Shown here piece by piece: positions 47,301-52,735 of a DNA stretch of 64,000 nt; the first letter of the stretch is position 1, and every line of letters begins with the position of its first letter. This DNA is from Pisaster brevispinus (taxonomy: Eukaryota > Echinodermata > Asteroidea > Forcipulatida > Asteriidae), in assembly GCA_023634235.1 (NCBI GenBank), contig JAMKCF010000019.1, positions 6,823,947-6,887,946 on the forward strand, given 5' to 3'. The notes beneath the pieces are model-generated. The model was given only the letters and a program-made list of their open reading frames with translations, did no database searches and was not told the origin of the DNA. Position numbers and translations under genes: made by a program.

Positions 47301-47447
47301 CTGTGCACTTGTGAAACCCTTTTTTTATTCTTTAACTTTGAATTTCTTCAAGATACCAGACATGGACAGAAGCCTCCTCCTACACCCAGACCACCTACAG
47401 TATTGAAGGACTATCTGGAATCCTACACCAAACCCGGTCACCCATAA
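14252..47447 (+). CDS. CCDC175: Coiled-coil protein, CCDC175-like, 22 exons
   Basis: The joined exons give about 808 codons, close to the ~790 residues I recall for vertebrate CCDC175. Exons: 14252-14327, 15997-16082, 16549-16713, 18259-18341, 18980-19057, 21062-21116, 25677-25775, 28836-28955, 29517-29624, 31119-31228, 31441-31522, 32833-32905, 33711-33774, 34815-34925, 35444-35651, 36682-36813, 38254-38392, 40991-41070, 43558-43710, 44840-44942, 46191-46397, 47353-47447. The protein is almost all charged heptad-like helix, with no membrane segment and no enzyme motif. Its N-terminal signature (AIKQLDEERN, then ILRHQLQFFPESIHSEI) lines up by eye with the start of CCDC175, and so does its C-terminal third. 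Role unknown; by its build a filament-like or scaffold protein. Exon phases all agree; the starts of the exons at 29517 and 44840 are uncertain. Orthology is from memory of the family, not a search. Confidence 0.75.
15997..16082 (+). CDS. CCDC175: CCDC175-like exon 2
   Basis: Acceptor CCACAG, donor GTAAGT. Encodes ANRMKTIAFPFQ to EAIKQL; ends phase 0. Confidence 0.8.
16549..16713 (+). CDS. CCDC175: CCDC175-like exon 3
   Basis: Acceptor TATTTCAG, donor GTTAAT. 55 codons from DEERNGVHL to EELKALQ. Carries HQLQFFPESIHSEI, the segment most like vertebrate CCDC175. Confidence 0.85.
18259..18341 (+). CDS. CCDC175: CCDC175-like exon 4
   Basis: Acceptor TTGCACAG, donor GTAAGT. Encodes DKLKSLNEDIGFLDDKQ and on to NAIL; ends phase 2. 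Confidence 0.82.
18627..18772. mobile_element. ~145-bp hairpin MITE in intron 4
   Basis: Ends ATATTGACTGC / GCAGTCAATAT. Imperfect arms of about 50 bp include GTGCTATGGTT and AACCATAGCAC, and ACTACGACTCCCAG with GGGAGTTGTAGT. The left side abuts a (TA)n run that may be the target. Confidence 0.75.
18980..19057 (+). CDS. CCDC175: CCDC175-like exon 5
   Basis: Acceptor TTTACAG, donor GTATGC. Encodes PERDMVRTQHEEVIS to MADKA; ends phase 2. The following intron hosts the piggyBac-like element. Confidence 0.8.
19217..20862 (-). mobile_element. piggyBac-like element with TTAA at both ends
   Basis: Terminal inverted repeats CTCTTTCAGTGCC / GGCACTGAAAGAG abut TTAA at 19213-19216 and 20863-20866, the target duplication of piggyBac elements. 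GTCGTACATGTA-type subterminal repeats lie near the right end (about 20780-20850). It sits in intron 5, antisense to the host gene. The transposase inside is decayed. Confidence 0.9.
19385..20570 (-). pseudogene. piggyBac transposase, core deleted, frameshifted
   Basis: The start at 20570 (MAAPSKHTRFTPEEV) leads into an acidic N-terminal region typical of these transposases. After frame changes the first catalytic-domain block is readable (NPFGGNPGLQGAL, SPLEFFALIFTYELL, about 19890-20000). It then jumps to the C-terminal LELSMHNAHILYKI (about 19750), so the segment with the catalytic aspartates is gone. In two further frames the cysteine-rich zinc-binding tail survives (NCRVCRRRGVRC, then FCEKCVIPLCAGECF and IYH, 19390-19500). 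Not functional. Confidence 0.8.
21062..21116 (+). CDS. CCDC175: CCDC175-like exon 6
   Basis: Acceptor GATACAG, donor GTGAGT. Encodes SKQITLNETRDELRDTNQK; ends phase 0. The next intron hosts the antisense CR1-like LINE. Confidence 0.8.
21560..22063 (-). pseudogene. LINE reverse transcriptase C-terminal region after frameshift
   Basis: Continuation in another frame: YKSIVLPLLDYCSPVWHVY, then KVQRYATRLIL and ARSWSNLPTDLVN, the usual C-terminal block of CR1/Jockey-type reverse transcriptases. Ends with a stop just before 21560. Confidence 0.85.
22000..24384 (-). CDS. LINE endonuclease and reverse transcriptase ORF
   Basis: 794 codons. Endonuclease motifs: NARSIKNK, IAISETWLDSS, GSHYRPP, IMGDFNINW and TSDHSVISF (residues ~20-235). 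Reverse transcriptase motifs: NYRPIALTSVFSKLLE, FRPGRSCATLL, DYSKAFDCISH, VPQGSVLGPLLF and HYADDTFLY (YADD near 22358). The catalytic residues are all visible. A frameshift near 22050 sends the end out of frame; the thumb and C-terminus continue in the 21560-22063 frame. A short duplication doubles PSPIIQPSPII (about 24085-24120). Confidence 0.88.
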   Translation of the reverse strand: MLPPSPMSSIVTSKTSINCVSMNARSIKNKLSELEVLLETNHIHIIAISETWLDSSVPDGTISGKHNIFRKDRHSRGGGVLLGISPDLQPSPIIQPSPIIHPSLDMVECVFATCIVKGERWLCGSHYRPPHDATSLDRLENALLAMNLSQYANVAIMGDFNINWMEDHALLFQLKNCTSAHGLHQLINDPTHIMPNNRATLLDLVFTTNPSKVTNISVHDPFSTSDHSVISFCIHGSPRVMSRTMNQHYLYAKCNTAYLRELVRRCPWDTAYSGGVDVTWNRFLDLFFSCVNASTPCKSQHKRRKYWITSDILKLVSLKRKCFHRARKCTNDELRENLWGQYCSVRNRLKNKVKSAKAKHINDLLNLEDNGKRFWSYIRNKRSVAEVKAFKINGLMSTDPIVIANAFNKRFTSHFTKPTTGNDITSPTLDIPSMRSVLISTHDVVNKIKKMSAGKAAGPDGVTVKMLKLCVMEIALILTKFFNFSLNQGIVPSAWKIANVVPIHKQADKSGIDNYRPIALTSVFSKLLESIVSDNLRSHLELNGLMYDFQHGFRPGRSCATLLADTITEWSETLDQVKSCVHVISLDYSKAFDCISHSILINKLRKSYGIHDSLFCWINSFLTGKKQRVVFHGSESGWSNVTSGVPQGSVLGPLLFNIYINDLHMQLSNSPRHYADDTFLYRQIQGENDTLSLQRDLDKISAWSNRNLLLLNPVKCKFLSLSRMHRWSYQASYSINNILIQEVTELKLLGVLVQNNLSWDVHVNFVTAKAYRTLWETATLKHCSLCTSLLFYPF
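24318..24875 (-). CDS. LINE N-terminal ORF: signal-like start, 2A-like motif, PHD-like finger
   Basis: 185 codons. The start MAVPHTRFGMYVFVC leads a hydrophobic run (to LHLA, residue ~26) that looks like a signal peptide. SGDIHLNPGP at about residues 72-81 (24627-24659) resembles 2A peptides (D-V/I-E-x-N-P-G-P), with His in place of Glu. A PHD-like Cys/His set follows: CTAC, LQCNTCNLWCHASCE and WMCRSC. The frame then closes at 24318, overlapping the start of the next ORF; a frameshift in a once single ORF is likely. Confidence 0.7.
   Translation of the reverse strand: MAVPHTRFGMYVFVCLLISMFPLHLAIKQSCVSNTMKTMECASKLKKLFHGRPIPYYANSSGTFHLSSCLLLSGDIHLNPGPAKHPCTACSNPVKRNQQRLQCNTCNLWCHASCESILNVSNLQPWMCRSCLSIELPHFSNSFFELENPLSFSSVDYTGIHQLRCCHLHQCLQSSRLRPVLIVYP
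24891..25676. other. Rest of intron 6
   Basis: AT-rich. No gene and no bordered element recognised. Confidence 0.3.
25677..25775 (+). CDS. CCDC175: CCDC175-like exon 7
   Basis: Acceptor GATTCAG, donor GTAAG. 33 codons from IVDLETGIMILKED to HLKQCV; phase 0 at both ends. Confidence 0.82.
25980..26903. repeat. AATTGG/CCAATT-rich segment with a CT microsatellite
   Basis: Short palindromic CCAATTGG-type words recur (about 25990-26080 and 26790-26870). A (CT)n run lies at 26317-26344. The same word family resumes after the 84-bp array (27700-27990), as if the array arose inside one repeat. Identity unknown. Confidence 0.5.
26904..27667. repeat. 84-bp minisatellite, 9 copies (intron 7)
   Basis: Unit runs from AGAAATAGTCTAAACCCA through CTTATGGAGATATAG to GGGGTTTACACA. 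Copies differ by a few substitutions; the first has a 6-bp TGACAG duplication. As 84 is a multiple of 3, the minus strand stays open for 259 codons, which is a by-product. Confidence 0.95.
27668..28835. other. End of intron 7
   Basis: AATTGG-rich to about 27990, then a tRNA-like stretch on the minus strand near 28040-28065 (GATTTGAACCGGGGTCC), possibly a worn SINE. Nothing further recognised. Confidence 0.35.
28836..28955 (+). CDS. CCDC175: CCDC175-like exon 8
   Basis: Acceptor ATTTCAG, donor GTTGGT. 40 codons, lysine-rich, including AKKKELDVLQEEL; phase 0 at both ends. Confidence 0.82.
29517..29624 (+). CDS. CCDC175: CCDC175-like exon 9 (start uncertain)
   Basis: A strong donor (CCA then GTAAGT) follows an in-frame helical stretch KQLERLVEEWVREVNDF, and phase 0 at both ends fits the neighbours. 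The acceptor used here (CCTTAAG) is weak; an alternative in phase starts at 29466. The helical part matches the position of a similar segment in CCDC175. Without this exon the flanking exons still join in frame. Confidence 0.55.
30146..30889. repeat. 41-bp minisatellite, ~18 copies (intron 9)
   Basis: Unit CTCTGCCACCAACTCTAAAC followed by TGGCATTAATTTTGCACCATG. Copies appear identical apart from the first partial one. Confidence 0.95.
31119..31228 (+). CDS. CCDC175: CCDC175-like exon 10
   Basis: Acceptor TGAATAG, donor GTAAGT. Encodes IIHRHEANKARYENQ to DLKEK; ends phase 2. Confidence 0.82.
31441..31522 (+). CDS. CCDC175: CCDC175-like exon 11
   Basis: Acceptor ACTTACAG, donor GTATGG. Encodes GFELGQHLLQMEKQ to QTLME; ends phase 0. 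Confidence 0.82.
32833..32905 (+). CDS. CCDC175: CCDC175-like exon 12
   Basis: Acceptor TACTACAG, donor GTCAGT. Encodes LDIEIIQTNDDYDRLEEQ and onward; ends phase 1. Confidence 0.8.
33711..33774 (+). CDS. CCDC175: CCDC175-like exon 13
   Basis: Acceptor ATTTTAG, donor GTAAGT. Encodes DIEVATENREMDSTKV to DLDT; ends phase 2. Confidence 0.78.
34815..34925 (+). CDS. CCDC175: CCDC175-like exon 14
   Basis: Acceptor TGTGTAG, donor GTAAGT. Encodes LQNKKEDLTRKANETA to QLEENH; ends phase 2. Confidence 0.8.
35444..35651 (+). CDS. CCDC175: CCDC175-like exon 15
   Basis: Largest coding exon. Acceptor TTATCAG, donor GTAAGA. Encodes VTVQLLGKQITDFRS through FSKFMFDMNLRIN to TDLSNE; ends phase 0. Closely resembles the centre of CCDC175. 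Confidence 0.85.
35773..35880. repeat. 53-bp tandem duplication
   Basis: Two adjacent identical copies of a segment beginning AATAATAGACTGTATTGC and ending TTTGAACATC (intron 15). Confidence 0.85.
36682..36813 (+). CDS. CCDC175: CCDC175-like exon 16
   Basis: Acceptor GATTTCAG, donor GTTAGT. 44 codons from GIQLQKELQSD to DSISHLQ; phase 0 at both ends. Confidence 0.82.
37158..37717. repeat. 62-bp minisatellite, 9 copies (intron 16)
   Basis: Unit AGAACTGCTTGTGTTTGAGT through CTACCGATTGACATTAAGG to ACATAAAGTATTC. Only one clear variant was noticed (CATAAAGG for CATTAAGG). Confidence 0.95.
37881..38003 (-). mobile_element. tRNA-derived SINE (minus strand)
   Basis: On the minus strand it reads GGGCTAGATAGCTTAGTTGG (A-box region), then GGTTCAAGTCCTGCTC (B box) and CAATTTTTCTTTG. 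Similar copies lie at about 45690-45785, 45935-46035 and 56620-56762. Confidence 0.7.
38254..38392 (+). CDS. CCDC175: CCDC175-like exon 17
   Basis: Acceptor TTTGCAG, donor GTGAGT. Encodes KTQEDLETDKSGKK to YEAKKKSVV; ends phase 1. Confidence 0.8.
39335..39414 (+). repeat. Two tandem stem-loops, 50-bp period (intron 17)
   Basis: The first stem-loop (39335-39363) pairs AGGTGTT..GAGC with GCTC..AACACCT. The second (39385-39414) pairs AGGTGT.CGGGCA with TGCCCG.AACACCT. Both are followed by CTTGTTT. The stem bases differ between copies yet still pair. Confidence 0.75.
39415..40755. repeat. Probable dispersed repeat element, borders uncertain
   Basis: Carries GATGTCATCA and GTGACGTCATGATG words, a segment similar to 11375-11450, and a right boundary with CCAAACACCTAGAG, which mirrors TTAGGTGTTTGG at the left. 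A perfect 22-bp palindrome lies at 40733-40754. A non-autonomous DNA element is one reading. Confidence 0.4.
40991..41070 (+). CDS. CCDC175: CCDC175-like exon 18
   Basis: Acceptor TTGATTAG, donor GTAAGA. Encodes LKNQKSSLEDAAARGKKE to LSNPS; ends phase 0. Confidence 0.8.
41071..43557. other. Intron 18
   Basis: 2.5 kb, AT-rich, with a C-rich homopolymer near 43441-43457 close to its end. No gene or bordered element seen. Confidence 0.3.
43558..43710 (+). CDS. CCDC175: CCDC175-like exon 19
   Basis: Acceptor CTTATCAG, donor GTAAGT. 51 codons from VVLRQELKQQRT to ENQKFQV; phase 0 at both ends. Confidence 0.85.
44840..44942 (+). CDS. CCDC175: CCDC175-like exon 20 (start uncertain)
   Basis: Encodes GIIKLDEDCKSIVHQ to KLVLQR; donor GTAAG, ends phase 1. 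The only nearby phase-0 acceptor is the weak AAAACAAG at 44839. Upstream codons reading VLYIKNK look like the matching CCDC175 segment, so the true start may lie further left, but no good AG gives the right phase there except 44728, which would add a hydrophobic stretch. Confidence 0.6.
45480..45545 (+). repeat. (ATT)n/(TTTA)n low-complexity run and G tract
   Basis: TTATTATTATT then TTTATTTATTTATT followed by a G-rich run. Could be the tail of a worn LINE whose body lies upstream (45000-45470), but no coding motif supports that. Confidence 0.5.
45690..45785 (-). mobile_element. tRNA-derived SINE copy (minus strand)
   Basis: Minus strand: GGGCTAGATGGCTCAGTTG, then CAGGTTCAAACCAAG. Same family as 37881-38003, in intron 20. 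Confidence 0.6.
45935..46035 (-). mobile_element. tRNA-derived SINE copy (minus strand), worn
   Basis: Minus strand: TTGGTAGAGCGCCGGCACGT, TAATCCGGAGGGCC, then CTTTGTTTTACCC. Same family; B box degraded. Confidence 0.55.
46191..46397 (+). CDS. CCDC175: CCDC175-like exon 21
   Basis: Acceptor TAATCAG, donor GTAAGC. 68 codons from DKLVAGWQREK through EITEKLHHELLLLAQFL to RRPQ; ends phase 1. Matches the C-terminal part of CCDC175 well by eye. Confidence 0.84.
47063..47165 (+). mobile_element. Possible tRNA-derived SINE
   Basis: GCAGTTAGTTGAGTTGTGCA followed at tRNA-like spacing by GCAGGTTTGAGTCTGGC (B-box-like). Different from the minus-strand family. Confidence 0.4.
47353..47447 (+). CDS. CCDC175: CCDC175-like exon 22 (stop codon) and founder of the 87-bp array
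   Basis: Acceptor TTCTTCAAG; product NTRHGQKPPPTPRPPT then VLKDYLESYTKPGHP and TAA at 47445-47447. The DYLESYTKPG segment is the parent of every unit in the following array. An earlier, diverged trace of the unit (PRPPT against PPRLPT) lies just upstream, so the duplication began inside coding sequence. Confidence 0.8.
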
Positions 47448-49653
47448 GATTGAAGTACTATCCCAAACCCACCTAGATTACCAACTGCCTTTGAGGACTA
47501 TCTGGAATCCTACATCAAACCTGGTTACCCACTGCACTGAAGTACTATCCCAAACCCACCTAGATTACCAACTGCCTTTGAGGACTATCTGGAATCCTAC
47601 ATCAAACCTGGTTACCCACTGCACCGAAGTACTATCCCAAACCCACCTAGATTACCAACTGCCTTTGAGGACTATCTGGAATCCTACATCAAACCTGGTT
47701 ACCAACTGCACTGAAGTACTATCCCAAACCCACCTAGATTACCAACTGCCTTTGAGGACTATCTGGAATCCTACACCAAACCTGGTTACCCACTGCACTG
47801 AAGTACTATCCCAAACCCACCTAGATTACCAACTGCCTTTGAGGACTATCTGGAATCCTACATCAAACCTGGTTACCCACTGCACCGAAGTACTATCCCA
47901 AACCCACCTAGATTACCAACTGCCTTTGAGGACTATCTGGAATCCTACACCAAACCTGGTTACCCACTGCACTGAAGTACTATCCCAAACCCACCTAGAT
48001 TACCAACTGCCTTTGAGGACTATCTGGAATCCTACATCAAACCTGGTTACCCACTGCACCGAAGTACTATCCCAAACCCACCTAGATTACCAACTGCCTT
48101 TGAGGACTATCTGGAATCCTACACCAAACCTGGTTACCCACTGCACTGAAGTACTATCCCAAACCCACCTAGATTACCAACTGCCTTTGAGGACTATCTG
48201 GAATCCTACATCAAACCTGGTTACCCACTGCACCGAAGTACTATCCCAAACCCACCTAGATTACCAACTGCCTTTGAGGACTATCTGGAATCCTACACCA
48301 AACCTGGTTACCCACTGCACTGAAGTACTATCCCAAACCCACCTAGATTACCAACTGCCTTTGAGGACTATCTGGAATCCTACATCAAACCTGGTTACCC
48401 ACTGCACCGAAGTACTATCCCAAACCCACCTAGATTACCAACTGCCTTTGAGGACTATCTGGAATCCTACACCAAACCTGGTTACCCACTGCACTGAAGT
48501 ACTATCCCAAACCCACCTAGATTACCAACTGCCTTTGAGGACTATCTGGAATCCTACATCAAACCTGGTTACCCACTGCACCGAAGTACTATCCCAAACC
48601 CACCTAGATTACCAACTGCCTTTGAGGACTATCTGGAATCCTACACCAAACCTGGTTACCCACTGCACTGAAGTACTATCCCAAACCCACCTAGATTACC
48701 AACTGCCTTTGAGGACTATCTGGAATCCTACATCAAACCTGGTTACCCACTGCACCGAAGTACTATCCCAAACCCACCTAGATTACCAACTGCCTTTGAG
48801 GACTATCTGGAATCCTACACCAAACCTGGTTACCCACTGCACTGAAGTACTATCCCAAACCCACCTAGATTACCAACTGCCTTTGAGGACTATCTGGAAT
48901 CCTACACCAAACCTGGTTACCCACTGCACTGAAGTACTATCCCAAACCCACCTAGATTACCAACTGCCTTTGAGGACTATCTGGAATCCTACATCAAACC
49001 TGGTTACCCACTGCACCGAAGTACTATCCCAAACCCACCTAGATTACCAACTGCCTTTGAGGACTATCTGGAATCCTACACCAAACCTGGTTACCCACTG
49101 CACTGAAGTACTATCCCAAACCCACCTAGATTACCAACTGCCTTTGAGGACTATCTGGAATCCTACACCAAACCTGGTTACCCACTGCACTGAAGTACTA
49201 TCCCAAACCCACCTAGATTACCAACTGCCTTTGAGGACTATCTGGAATCCTACACCAAACCTGGTTACCCACTGCACCGAAGTACTATCCCAAACCCACC
49301 TAGATTACCAACTGCCTTTGAGGACTATCTGGAATCCTACACCAAACCTGGTTACCCACTGCACTGAAGTACTATCCCAAACCCACCTAGATTACCAACT
49401 GCCTTTGAGGACTATCTGGAATCCTACATCAAACCTGGTTACCCACTGCACTGAAGTACTATCCCAAACCCACCTAGATTACCAACTGCCTTTGAGGACT
49501 ATCTGGAATCCTACATCAAACCTGGTTACCCACTGCACTGAAGTACTATCCCAAACCCACCTAGATTACCAACTGCCTTTGAGGACTATCTGGAATCCTA
49601 CACCAAACCTGGTTACCCACTGCACTGAAGTACTATCCCAAACCCACCTAGAT
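47403..49653 (+). repeat. 87-bp array, ~26 units, made from the end of the CCDC175-like coding sequence
   Basis: The founder unit (47403-47490) contains the last codons, the stop and the start of the 3' UTR. Twenty-five more units follow, the last cut short at ACCTAGAT. Key words: GAGGACTATCTGGAATCCTA, AAACCTGGTTACCCACTGCA, AAGTACTATCCCAAACCCAC. In the host frame a unit reads FEDYLESY(T/I)KPGYPLH, then TGA or CGA, then STIPNPPRLPTA. Two variants (ATC with CGA; ACC with TGA) alternate over much of the array. Another frame stays open for 770 codons only because 87 is a multiple of 3. Confidence 0.95.
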
Positions 49654-50045
49654 GACTATACTTTCCTTTTTAACCAACCAAATCCTCACATAATTGAAAT
49701 ACTATATACCAGTTGGCTGGATTTAGCATCTCAAATCCCACTTATACACCTTTATTTTTCCTGTCATTTAAAGGTGAGGTTGCTATTTTGTCCTAGGCCA
49801 TGATATTCATTTCTTTATGTGTAATAAAATATAGTTTGTATTTTAAAGACGAATGTATTTACGTGTACATGTAAATTGTTTAAACATGCTTGATTTGATG
49901 TATACAATTTTAGTGTGAAATTGAAACTATGAAAATTGAGTAAATTCATATGGATAATGTAATTTTTGAACATACCTTGAACATACCTTTCTGTGACTTT
50001 GAATTTTATTTGTTTATTTTTGAAAAATAAAGTGTGCTGAGAATA
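49654..50045 (+). terminator. 3' UTR end and poly(A) signals of the CCDC175-like gene
   Basis: AATAAA at 49823-49828 and at 50026-50031, the second followed by GTGTGCTGAG, a plausible GU-rich downstream element. If either is used, the whole 87-bp array is part of the 3' UTR. Confidence 0.5.
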
Positions 50046-50439
50046 AACCTATCAATGACTGTTCAAGTACAAAGTGTAAAGTTTGACATGCACTTAGTGT
50101 ACCCTTGCAGAAATAGCCACATTTTTAACATGTATCCAACTTCTCATTGTGCTGCTTACTGCAGCATTTTGCTTTAGCTGTGTAAGTGAAAAATGGGGAG
50201 TGACATGAACTACACATGATGCACGAGAATTTCTGTGAACTACAAGCAAACTTTAAGCAAAGAATTTCATTAATTTTGAAGGTGAGCTGCACAAGAGATT
50301 GGGCTGAGGTTATAACCTCACAGACTTTTAATATTCATCAATTTATCTTCCCTTGAAGGTTTCAATATTACAACCATTCAGTAAAAAGACAAACTTGATT
50401 TATAAAAAGAGAATATTCTAATCAAATAAATGCTTCTGC

Positions 50440-50782
50440 TTTATTCTCACAAAATTAATGCTCAGATCAACATTAACAGGAATGTGATTTGTTGGTTTTA
50501 CAATATAATATACAGGCCTGGGCCCCATGTCATATGAATAGTTGTTAGGCAAGAAAAATGCTAAGCCCACACAAGTTATGCTTAGCAGAAATGAGATACC
50601 AGCAAAAACACTGTACAAAGAACATTGGTGCAGACTGGTTCCCTGGTAATTTGAGCCCATGGAGCAAAGACAATTGTTTGGCAATATCTTTTGCTGAACA
50701 GCTTTATGAAATTGGGTCAAATTTGGAGAAACAATCCAAGCCAAAAGAATGATCCAGACTGAACCATAACAATGAATTTATT
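50440..50782 (-). terminator. Candidate poly(A) signals of the sorting nexin gene
   Basis: Minus-strand AATAAA at 50782-50777 and 50445-50440. Either would give a 3' UTR of about 2 kb from the stop at 52679. Which one is used cannot be told from sequence. Confidence 0.3.
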
Positions 50783-52678
50783 AATGACTTGTCAAATTTT
50801 AATAGCAGTTACAATGTAGAAAATAGATTTAAAAGATACTGTGTTCTGAAAAAAAAGTAAAGTAAAATCAGAATTTTCATCAGTTAACAAAATGTACGTA
50901 TGAATATTGAGTGAATTGTGCCTGAAGTAAGCAAAAATCACACAAAAGTTGTGTATTTCATATGAACAAGGTTAAATCATACTTTTCATCATTCACAATG
51001 GTTGGAGTAGAGTGGAGGTTTTGTTTCACTCGTACGTCAAAGATACAGCTAAACATAACACTTACACCCTGGAAGCAAATATTCATCATTAGAAGCCATT
51101 TCTCTTGCATGAGTGAACTTACAGATAGGAGCTAGCTAAAAACATTTAGGTTTTTAAAGATATTGTTTAGTTTCTTCAAGAAGGAGCAGTGTTTGATAAC
51201 AATGTTAGTTCACAGTCGAATCATTTTTAAGACACCAAGTAAGCTTCTAATTGGCCGTGTGCTGAATTCTCATCAACATTACATCCTATTATGCATAAGG
51301 TGTATTAAATAATGGCACACACTTTGGTAATGTGTAAAGCTTGTCTGTATTTCAATTATGATATTTAACATGTTAGAACTTTGGGTGAGCTGTGATTGGC
51401 CCAAGCATAAAAGGGTGGGGTGTACTGGATCCAGCTACATGTATCAACTCGGCACTCATTTCGAACCCAAAATGTGCATGGAACCTTTATAACAAAACAT
51501 TGATCAGGTTGAACTCGGCGTAAGTATTCAGCTTTCTACTTCACAGCCATGACAAATTGGACCTGGGTCCAGCTATAACTGAACTTCAACCACTTATGTA
51601 TCTTCCCACCACTGACAAGTACATGTAGATTTGTATTTAAAATCATACTGTCTGCCCATGCATCAAAACTTGAAGGTACATTTCCTTTTGTAATATTTCA
51701 TTGTTTATACATGGACAGTGACATTTTTATTACTTTGATGGTGCATATCATAATGGAATCTTCTGACAACAAGCCAAACTTCAGTACATTGACAAAACAC
51801 ATTTCTTGAAGCTTGTAACGAAACAGAATTCAGTGGAAGTAATTAAGACAACATTTCTGTTAGAAGTGGATAATTATAAAACACAGTGGAGCACATACAA
51901 AAGCTGTTTGCAAATAGCATCACTATACATCACTAACACTAAATATGAATAAAAATTATCTTCATAATCAGGATCTACTTCATCTGTTGAACATCAATAT
52001 TTAGTAGTTATAGTTACACTACAGACATTGGCTTTTTGATTTTGAGATCTGTACATTTAGGTATTTGTAGCATATACAGGTTAAATAAAGACACAATCTC
52101 ATGAGCATATCATATTCAGACTTATCAGTTGATGTTAAATAATAACTTGCCTTATTCATGTGATTGTATTCCCTGAACACAAAAGTGATGCAATCCTGCT
52201 GGTGCAATACTTTCCAACATACTCGGTGAGGTATACAAACTGTGTTTGTTTGTGGGGGCATCCATTTTGGTGAATAAAATCAAAAGGCTACATGGAACTT
52301 TTATTCTTGATGTCAGGAATGAAAAAGTACTTATTATTACACCATGGATAATGGTAATTTTTACCAATGTAAGCAGCATGTTAGCTTACAAACTAAACAT
52401 GAACAAGACAAATTATGATTATTTCAAAATGAATAAATCCAACAATCGTCTGAATTAAGCAAACCTTCACTTCCCAATAATCATTAAAATTTGTCACCAA
52501 TGTCTCCCCATCATTAAACAATCTACAAAATAAAGATCTCTTTCTTTCATCACTCTTCTGTCATACCCAATGCTCAGTACTTTACATCATTTGTGTTGGT
52601 TATATCAAGTTTGATTGGATGATACTGAGGCTTTCTCAACTTGAAGGTAAAGTTTGAAGTCACTTCGATGTAAACACT
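50783..52678 (-). other. Probable 3' UTR of the sorting nexin gene
   Basis: AT-rich, no coding exon seen on either strand. Confidence 0.35.
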
Positions 52679-52735
52679 TTAAGACTGGCCGTCGTTCAGT
52701 GAGGACAAACAGTTCCTTAACAGCTGTACCTGGGC
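52679..52735 (-). CDS. SNX6: SNX5/6-like last exon with stop
   Basis: Acceptor TTTTCAG. Encodes [18 protein letters not shown] and TAA at 52681-52679. Matches the family's C-terminus in length. Confidence 0.92.
   Translation of the reverse strand, partial: AQVQLLRNCLSSLNDGQS

Noticed and set aside
47491..49803. CRISPR-like array
   Set aside because: Units are contiguous 87-bp tandem repeats with no unique spacers, in an animal gene.
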